Below are positions 1 to 4,420 of a DNA stretch of 6,727 nt, in pieces. Every line of letters starts with the position of its first letter. Positions within the stretch are counted from its first letter, which is position 1. The translations under genes were made by a program, and so were the position numbers. The notes below the pieces were generated by a model that ran no database searches, had not been told where the DNA came from, and worked only from the letters and a program-made list of their open reading frames with translations. Location: contig CAYMNG010000126.1 in NCBI GenBank assembly GCA_964391765.1, forward strand, positions 1 through 6,727, given 5' to 3'. The stretch is from UBA10649 sp964391765 (GTDB lineage Bacteria; Actinomycetota; Actinomycetes; S36-B12).

Positions 1-28
1 CAGGCCGGCGTCCTGCGCGAGGACGACC
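1..28. other. Assembly artefact: displaced copy of an fdhD fragment
   Basis: Bases 1-22 are identical and in the same orientation to bases 566-587 inside fdhD, and adapter sequence follows directly from base 29. An insert end running into adapter is what an untrimmed short-insert read looks like. I infer that a read end was joined to the contig edge. This stretch should not be treated as genomic DNA at this place or as a biological repeat. Confidence 0.85.
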
Positions 29-88
29 GATCGGAAGAGCGTCGTGTAGGGACAGAGTGTAGATCTCGGTGGTGGCCGTAGCATGAAA
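29..88. other. Illumina P5/TruSeq adapter contamination (reverse complement)
   Basis: The stretch starts with GATCGGAAGAGC (29-40), the signature start of TruSeq adapters. It continues through GTCGTGTAGGGA and AGATCTCGGTGGT to about base 84, as in the reverse complement of the universal P5 adapter. I see mismatches at about 53, 74, 81 and 85, consistent with low-quality read ends. The AAA at 86-88 may be poly-A read-through past the adapter. Genomic sequence seems to resume at about 86-89. Confidence 0.95.
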
Positions 89-149
89 GCCGGACGGACC
101 ACGAAGCCGAAGGCTAGCGATCCGTCGCGCACTCGGCGGCCGGCTTCGG
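89..149 (-). terminator. Short region 3' of the mycoredoxin gene with a weak inverted repeat
   Basis: No gene is visible here. Just after the mycoredoxin stop there is an 8-base inverted repeat: CGGCTTCG at 141-148 and CGAAGCCG at 102-109, with a 31-nt spacer. A smaller 4-bp hairpin (AGCC-GAA-GGCT, 105-115) overlaps one arm. A T-run after the arms in the direction of transcription is lacking, so this is at best a weak candidate transcript-end structure. The adapter chimera just beyond hides whatever follows. Confidence 0.2.
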
Positions 150-431
150 TCAGGACACGCCCAACCGGGCCTTCACCTCGGCGATGGCGGGGTTCGTCAG
201 CGCGGTGCCGTCGGCGAACACGACGGTGGGCACGGTCTGGTTCCCGCCGTTGACCGACTCGACGAGTGCCGCGGCAGCCGGGTCCTGCTCGATGTCGACC
301 TCGGTGAACGCGATCCCCGCGCGGGTCATCTGCGCCTTGAGTCGCTGGCAGTAGCCGCACCAGGGCGTGGAGTACATCGTGAGCGTGGAATGCGTCGTGA
401 GCGTGGCGTACGTCGTGGGTCCGTCGGACAC
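150..431 (-). CDS. mrx1: Mycoredoxin (glutaredoxin-like protein, Mrx1 type)
   Basis: A 93-residue glutaredoxin-fold protein. The redox motif is WCGYC (Cys25 and Cys28), the cis-proline motif TVPTV is at residues 67-71, and NGGN (61-64) and FADGTALTNP (72-81) match the C-terminal half of mycobacterial Mrx1. Mycoredoxins reduce mycothiol-protein mixed disulfides in the cytoplasm of actinobacteria, with electrons from mycothiol and mycothiol disulfide reductase. I chose the GTG at 431 because GGAAGGG (442-448) lies 10 nt upstream. The only internal ATG, at 377, would remove the first beta strand. The N-terminus is about 11 residues longer than in Mtb Mrx1 as I recall it, partly from an 18-bp tandem duplication. 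It lies 65 bp after fdhD on the same strand, so co-transcription is likely but not proven. Family is near certain, the start less so. Confidence 0.9.
   Translation of the reverse strand: MSDGPTTYATLTTHSTLTMYSTPWCGYCQRLKAQMTRAGIAFTEVDIEQDPAAAALVESVNGGNQTVPTVVFADGTALTNPAIAEVKARLGVS
377..412 (-). repeat. 18-bp imperfect tandem repeat in the 5' end of the mycoredoxin gene
   Basis: The 12-mer TCGTGAGCGTGG occurs at 377-388 and again at 395-406, an 18-bp offset equal to six codons. It makes the N-terminal peptide read ATLTTHS then STLTMYS. The second unit is the normal first beta strand leading to the CGYC motif, so the first looks like a duplicated, diverged copy. Confidence 0.7.
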
Positions 432-441
432 GAAGGTGCCG

Positions 442-448
442 CCCTTCC
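442..448 (-). promoter_or_regulatory. Ribosome binding site of the mycoredoxin gene
   Basis: The minus strand reads GGAAGGG, with 10 nt between it and the GTG at 431. It is the only good Shine-Dalgarno-like match near the candidate starts and is the main reason for preferring the GTG start. Confidence 0.6.
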
Positions 449-456
449 GGTCGCGG

Positions 457-471
457 TCGTCGGTCCGACGA
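457..471. promoter_or_regulatory. 15-bp palindrome between fdhD and the mycoredoxin gene
   Basis: TCGTCGGTCCGACGA has perfect 7-base arms around one central base. It lies in the 65-bp gap, 25 bp upstream of the mycoredoxin GTG and 25 bp after the fdhD stop. It could be an operator for separate control of the last gene, or a small mRNA hairpin (5-bp stem, 5-nt loop) at a processing or attenuation point. No -10/-35 pair is clear next to it, so its function is unproven. Confidence 0.4.
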
Positions 472-496
472 GGGTAGCGGCCGGCACCGACGGCGA

Positions 497-1321
497 TCAC
501 ATGCGGACGCGATCGCCGTGGGCGTAGACGTTCATCGCCGAACCGCGCAGGAAGCCGACGAGGGTCAGGCCGGCGTCCTGCGCGAGGTCGACGGCCAACG
601 ACGACGGGGCCGACACCGCGGCGAGCACGGGGACCGCGGCCATGACGGCCTTCTGCGCCAGCTCGAACGACGCCCGGCCCGAGACGAGCAGCACGGTCCC
701 GCGCAGCGGCACCCGACCGGACATCAACGCCCAGCCGAGCACCTTGTCGACCGCGTTGTGCCGGCCGACGTCCTCGCGGACGACGAGCGGGCGACCGTCG
801 GTGGTGAACAGCCCCGCGGCGTGCAGCCCGCCGGTCGCGGCGAACGTGCGTTGCGCGGACCGCAGCGCCGCGGGCAGCGCCGCCAGCGTCGCCGCCGTGA
901 TCGACGCGCGGTCGACTCCGACGTCGTAGGCGGACCGGGTCCGGATCGACTCCAGCGACGCCTTGCCGCAGACCCCGCACGAGGAGGTCGTGTAGAAGTT
1001 GCGCTCGACGTCGGTGGTCGGTGGGGGGACGTGGTCGGCGAGGGTCACGTTGAGCACGTTGTAGGTGTTGTTGCCCTCGTCGTCCAGCGATCCGCAGAAC
1101 GTCGCGGTGATGACGTCGGTCCGCTCCCGGATCACCCCCTCGGTGAGCAGGAAGCCATGCGCGAGTTCGACATCGTGGCCCGGGGTCCGCATCGTCACGG
1201 TCAGCGGTCGCCCGCCCACCCGCAGCTCGAACGGCTCCTCGGCGACGATCGCGTCCTCGCGGTCGACGGACTCGTCGCCCCGGATGCGCGTGATCCGGAC
1301 GCGCTTGGTGAGCCGGGCCAT
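497..1321 (-). CDS. fdhD: FdhD, formate dehydrogenase accessory sulfurtransferase
   Basis: A 274-residue protein of normal FdhD length and sequence. FdhD takes sulfur from a cysteine desulfurase and passes it to the bis-MGD cofactor, a step needed for formate dehydrogenase activity; the R. capsulatus counterpart is FdsC. Visible landmarks are the CxxC sulfur-transfer motif SSCGVCGK (Cys115, Cys118), GGLHAAG (164-170), EDVGRHNA (183-190), VSGRASFE (213-220), PVLAAVSAPSSLA (231-243) and GFLRG (256-260). The ATG at 1321 begins MARLTKRVRI, a typical FdhD start. A weak AGGA overlaps the fdsD stop, 12 nt upstream. Only 14 bp separate it from fdsD, so translation is probably coupled. No damage is seen in the gene, although a 22-bp piece of it is copied at 1-22 by misassembly. 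Confidence 0.97.
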   Translation of the reverse strand: MARLTKRVRITRIRGDESVDREDAIVAEEPFELRVGGRPLTVTMRTPGHDVELAHGFLLTEGVIRERTDVITATFCGSLDDEGNNTYNVLNVTLADHVPPPTTDVERNFYTTSSCGVCGKASLESIRTRSAYDVGVDRASITAATLAALPAALRSAQRTFAATGGLHAAGLFTTDGRPLVVREDVGRHNAVDKVLGWALMSGRVPLRGTVLLVSGRASFELAQKAVMAAVPVLAAVSAPSSLAVDLAQDAGLTLVGFLRGSAMNVYAHGDRVRM

Positions 1322-1335
1322 GCCGAGGTCGGGTC

Positions 1336-1581
1336 CTATTTCTCGTCGTACAGCAACTGCGCGGCGCCGCGTGCGACCGGGGTCAGGGCTGCTTCGTCGG
1401 ACAGGAAGAACCCCTGCAGGGCGGTGCGCAGCCGTGGATCCCAGAACCGGCGGATGTGCGCGGCGACCGCGGCCGCCGCGGCCGTCGACGACAGGTGCGG
1501 GAACTGCACGGACAGTTCGTTCGCCAGCCGGACCGGCGGCGGCAGGTGCGCGGCCTGGGCCGCCGTCGGCTCAGCGGTCAT
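1336..1581 (-). CDS. fdsD: FdsD, formate dehydrogenase delta subunit
   Basis: An 81-residue protein with the delta-subunit pattern: an N-terminal stretch VRLANELSVQF (17-27), an alanine-rich helix, and the diagnostic HIRRFWDPRLR (42-52), then a C-terminal helix ending in YDEK. In soluble NAD-dependent formate dehydrogenases the delta subunit is a small component needed for a stable, active enzyme, and it has been linked to cofactor handling with FdhD/FdsC. It has no cysteines, so it binds no iron-sulfur cluster of its own. The ATG at 1581 lies inside the end of fdhA (11-bp overlap, different frame), which points to translational coupling. No strong Shine-Dalgarno is visible. The first 15 residues (TAEPTAAQAAHLPPP) look disordered. 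Confidence 0.92.
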   Translation of the reverse strand: MTAEPTAAQAAHLPPPVRLANELSVQFPHLSSTAAAAAVAAHIRRFWDPRLRTALQGFFLSDEAALTPVARGAAQLLYDEK

Positions 1582-4420
1582 CGCCGACGCCGGCGAGTTC
1601 GACCTGCACCGCGGTGACCTTGTACTCCGGGCAGTTCGTCGCCCAGTCCGACAGTTCGGTCGTGACGACGTTCGCCGTGGTCTCCGGATGGTGGAAGGTC
1701 GTGTAGCACACCCCGACCGGCATGCGTTCGGTCACCCGGGTCGCCATCGTCGTCGACCCGGTCCGGCTCTCCAGGCGCACCAGGTCGCCGTCGCGGATCC
1801 CCCGGTCGTCCGCGTCGTGCGGATGCAGTTCGAGGACGTCCCGCTCGTACCACGCGGTGTTGTCCGTCCGCCGGGTCTGCGCGCCGACGTTGTACTGCGA
1901 CAGGATCCGCCCGGTCGTCAGGATGAGCGGGTACCGGCGCGTGGTGCGTTCCAGTGTGGGCACGTAGGTCGTCTCGATGAACCGGCCCTTGCCGCGAACG
2001 AACCCGTCGACGTGCATGACCGGGGTGCCCAGCGGTGCGGCGTCGTTGCACGGCCACTGGACGCTGCCGACCCGGTCGAGCAGGTCGAAGGAGACCCCGG
2101 CGAACGTCGGCGTCGTCCGCGCGACCTCGTCCATGATCTGCGCGGCGTCGTCGTAGTGCATGGGATACCCCATCGCCTGGGCGATCTCGCAGGTGACCTG
2201 CCATTCCTGCTTGCCGCAGCGGGAGTCCATGATCGGTCGGACGCGGTTGATCCGCCGCTCGGAGTTGATGAACGTGCCGTCCTTCTCCAGGAACGAGGTC
2301 CCGGGCAGGAGCACGTGCGCGAGCTTCGCGGTCTCGTTCTCGAACAGGTCCTGGACGACGAGGAAGTCGAGGTTCGCCAGGGCGGCCCGCACGTGCGCGA
2401 GGTTGGGATCGGACTGCGCGACGTCCTCGCCCTGCACGAACAGGGCGCGGAAGCTGCCGTCGAGCGACGCGTCGAACATGTTGGGGATCCGCAGGCCCGG
2501 GTCGGAGATCAGCGGGACGCCCCACGCGCGCTCGTAGATCTCGCGGACGTCGTCCCCGCTGACGTGCCGGTAGCCGGGGTACTCGTGCGGGAACGAGCCC
2601 ATGTCGCAGGATCCCTGGACGTTGTTCTGCCCGCGCAACGGGTTCACGCCCACGCCGGGGCGGCCGATGTTCCCGGTGGCCATGGCGAGGTTCGCCATGG
2701 CCATGACCATCGTCGACCCTTGGGAGTGCTCGGTGACGCCGAGGCCGTAGTAGATCGAGGCGTTCGGAGCCGTCGCGTACAGCCGCGCGGCGGCCCGCAG
2801 GTCGGCGGCGGGGATGCCGGTGACGTCGGCGACGGCCTCGGGGCTGTGCTCCGGCTCGGCGATGAACGCCGCCCACTCGGCGAACCCCTCGCAGCGCGCG
2901 GTGACGAAGTCGACGTCGACCAGGCCCTCGGTCACCACGACGTGCCCGAAGGCGTTGACGACGGCGACGTTCGTCCCCGGGCGCACCGGCAGGTGGTAGT
3001 CGGCCTCGACGTGCGGGGACCGGACGAGGTCGGTACGTCGAGGGTCGACGACGATGAGCCGGGCCCCCTGCCGCAACCGGCGCTTGATCCGGGACCCGAA
3101 CACCGGATGGGCGTCGGTGGGGTTCGCGCCGATCACGAGGATGAGGTCGGTCTCGTCGACCGACGCGAAGTCCTGCGTCCCCGCGGACGTGCCGAACGTC
3201 TGGCTGAGCCCGTAGCCGGTCGGGGAGTGGCAGACCCGCGCGCAGGTGTCGATGTTGTTGTTGCCGAAGGCGGCCCGGACGAGCTTCTGCATGACGAAGA
3301 CCTCTTCGTCGGTGCACCGGGACGACGCGATGGCGCCGATCGACCCGGGGCCGTGCTCGGCCTGGATCTCGCGCAGGCGGTGCGCGACGTGCGTGATCGC
3401 CTCGTCCCAGCCGACCTCGCGCCACGGGTCGGTGATCCGGTCGCGGACGCGCGGGGTGAGCACGCGGTCGGGGTGCATCGCGTACCCGTAGGCGAACCGG
3501 CCCTTGACGCACGAGTGGCCCTCGTTCGCGCCGCCGGCCTTGGCCGGGACCATCCGGACGAGGTGCTCGGCCCCGTCGGCGCCGACCGCCAGCTCCGCTC
3601 GGAACGAGCAGCCGACGCCGCAGTACGCGCACGTCGTCAGCACGCTGCGCGTGGGCATGCCCAGGTCGACGATGCTGCGCTCTTGCAGGGCGTCGGTCGG
3701 GCAGGCCTGCACGCAGGCGCCGCACGAGACGCACTCCGAACTCAGGAAGTCGTCCGATGCCGTCCCGGCGCTGACCCGGGAGTCGAAGCCGGTGCCGTGG
3801 ATCGTCAGCGCGTAGGTCCCCTGGATGTCGTCGCACGCGCGCACGCAGCGCGAGCACAGGATGCACGCGGCCGGGTTGTAGTCGAAGTACGGGTTCGAGC
3901 AGTCCGAGGCGTCGGCCAGGTGGTTGGCGCCGTCGCGGGTGTACCGGACGTCGGCGACGCCGACCCGCTCGGCCATCTCGTGCATCTCGCACCGGCCGTC
4001 GGGGATGCAGTCGGCCGGGTGATCGGACAGGTACAGCTCGACAACTCCGCGCCGCAGGCGGTCCAGCTTCGGCGACGTCGTGCGCACGACCATGCCCGCG
4101 GTCGCCGGTGTCGTGCACTTTTTTAATGATACGGCGACCACCGAGATCTACACCAGGCACAGGCGACAGNNNNNNNNNNNNNNNNNNNCCGGCGTGACGC
4201 GCCCGCCCTCGATCTCCACCAGGCACAAGCGACAGGAGCCGAACGCGTCGAGGCGGTCGGTGGCACACAGCCGGGGGATGTCGATCCCGGCCAGCGCGGC
4301 CGCGCGCATCACGGACGTACCCGGTGGGACGGACACGGCGGCACCGTCGACGGTCAACTCGACCGTCGGCGCACCGGGGCGTGCGGGCGTGCCGAGATCG
4401 GGTTCGTGGATCACGGTCAT
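1571..4420 (-). CDS. fdhA: Formate dehydrogenase alpha subunit, Mo-bisMGD, NAD-linked (FdsA type), broken by an assembly artefact
   Basis: Catalytic subunit oxidising formate to CO2. The start ATG at 4420 overlaps the fdhB stop (ATGA) and has a strong GGAGGAG site 8 nt upstream. Positions 4119-4188 are adapter plus gap with a false in-frame TAG. Without them, assuming two missing residues (probably Ala-Ser), the protein is about 927 residues, near the usual 950. In that numbering: NuoG-like [2Fe-2S] domain with Cys52, 63, 66 and 80; an altered His/Cys [4Fe-4S] motif with His112, Cys116 and Cys122; two ferredoxin-type clusters CxxCxxCxxxC at 164-174 and 208-218; Mo-domain cluster CAYCGVGC (242-249) plus Cys282 in SCVKG; active site RVCHSPT with Cys375 and His376; NPLRGQNN with Arg574; and a C-terminal MGD-binding domain with TTGRILSQYN. 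Cys, not selenocysteine, ligates Mo. No Tat signal is seen, so it is cytoplasmic. Mo rather than W is inferred from family. Confidence 0.95.
2677..2703. repeat. Strong 12-bp-arm inverted repeat inside fdhA
   Basis: TGGCCATGGCGA (2677-2688) and TCGCCATGGCCA (2692-2703) are exact reverse complements with a GGT loop. The mRNA would fold into a 12-bp, 3-nt-loop hairpin. It lies over the codons for MAMANLAMA (about residues 551-559), shortly before the conserved Arg574 motif. Repeated Ala-Met codons (GCC ATG GC) explain part of the symmetry. Whether it has a role, for example in slowing the ribosome or RNA polymerase, is unknown. Confidence 0.6.
4119..4153. other. Illumina P5 adapter with poly-T, inserted in fdhA by misassembly
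   Basis: Bases 4125-4153 match the full 29-base P5 flow-cell oligo, starting AATGATACGGCG and ending GATCTACAC, without mismatch. The six Ts before it (4119-4124) are the reverse complement of the poly-A seen when reads run past the adapter. On the coding strand the adapter's GTGTAG supplies a TAG (4148-4150) in the fdhA frame. This is synthetic sequence, not genomic. Confidence 0.98.
4154..4169. other. Duplicated fdhA fragment at a misassembly junction
   Basis: Bases 4151-4169 repeat 4217-4235 with one mismatch (G for A at 4162). Both encode CRLCLV, part of the [2Fe-2S] cluster motif. The adapter ends GATCTACAC and the genomic copy reads GATCTCCAC before the shared sequence, so the assembler probably joined them there. 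The second CRLCLV is not a real extra cluster motif. Confidence 0.85.
4170..4188. other. Assembly gap (19 Ns) in fdhA
   Basis: The gap joins two contig ends within the codons after EGGRVTP. Sequence resumes, beyond the artefacts, at CTTP. In FdsA-type proteins I recall these two parts separated by only Ala-Ser, so perhaps just 4 real bases are missing and the N count is not a true size. Confidence 0.9.

Noticed and set aside
1..587. 22-bp direct repeat (1-22 and 566-587) as a recombination or attachment site
   Set aside because: The first copy is followed immediately by sequencing adapter, so it is a stray read end.
3225..3240. Selenocysteine formate dehydrogenase with a SECIS element
   Set aside because: The active-site codon at 3230-3232 is TGC (Cys) on the coding strand, and the fdhA hairpin at 2677-2703 is nowhere near it.
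4119..4124. T6 tract as a transcription terminator
   Set aside because: It is poly-A/T read-through joined to the P5 oligo, lies inside a gene and has no GC stem of its own.
518..4126. A 1202-codon open frame on the plus strand opposite fdhD, fdsD and fdhA
   Set aside because: Arg/Val/Gly/Asp-rich translation without any family motif, typical of the antisense of GC-rich genes. The minus strand has unmistakable conserved proteins throughout.
4151..4235. Tandem CRLCLV motif suggesting a duplicated iron-sulfur site
   Set aside because: One copy is fused directly to synthetic adapter and next to Ns; it is a misassembly product.
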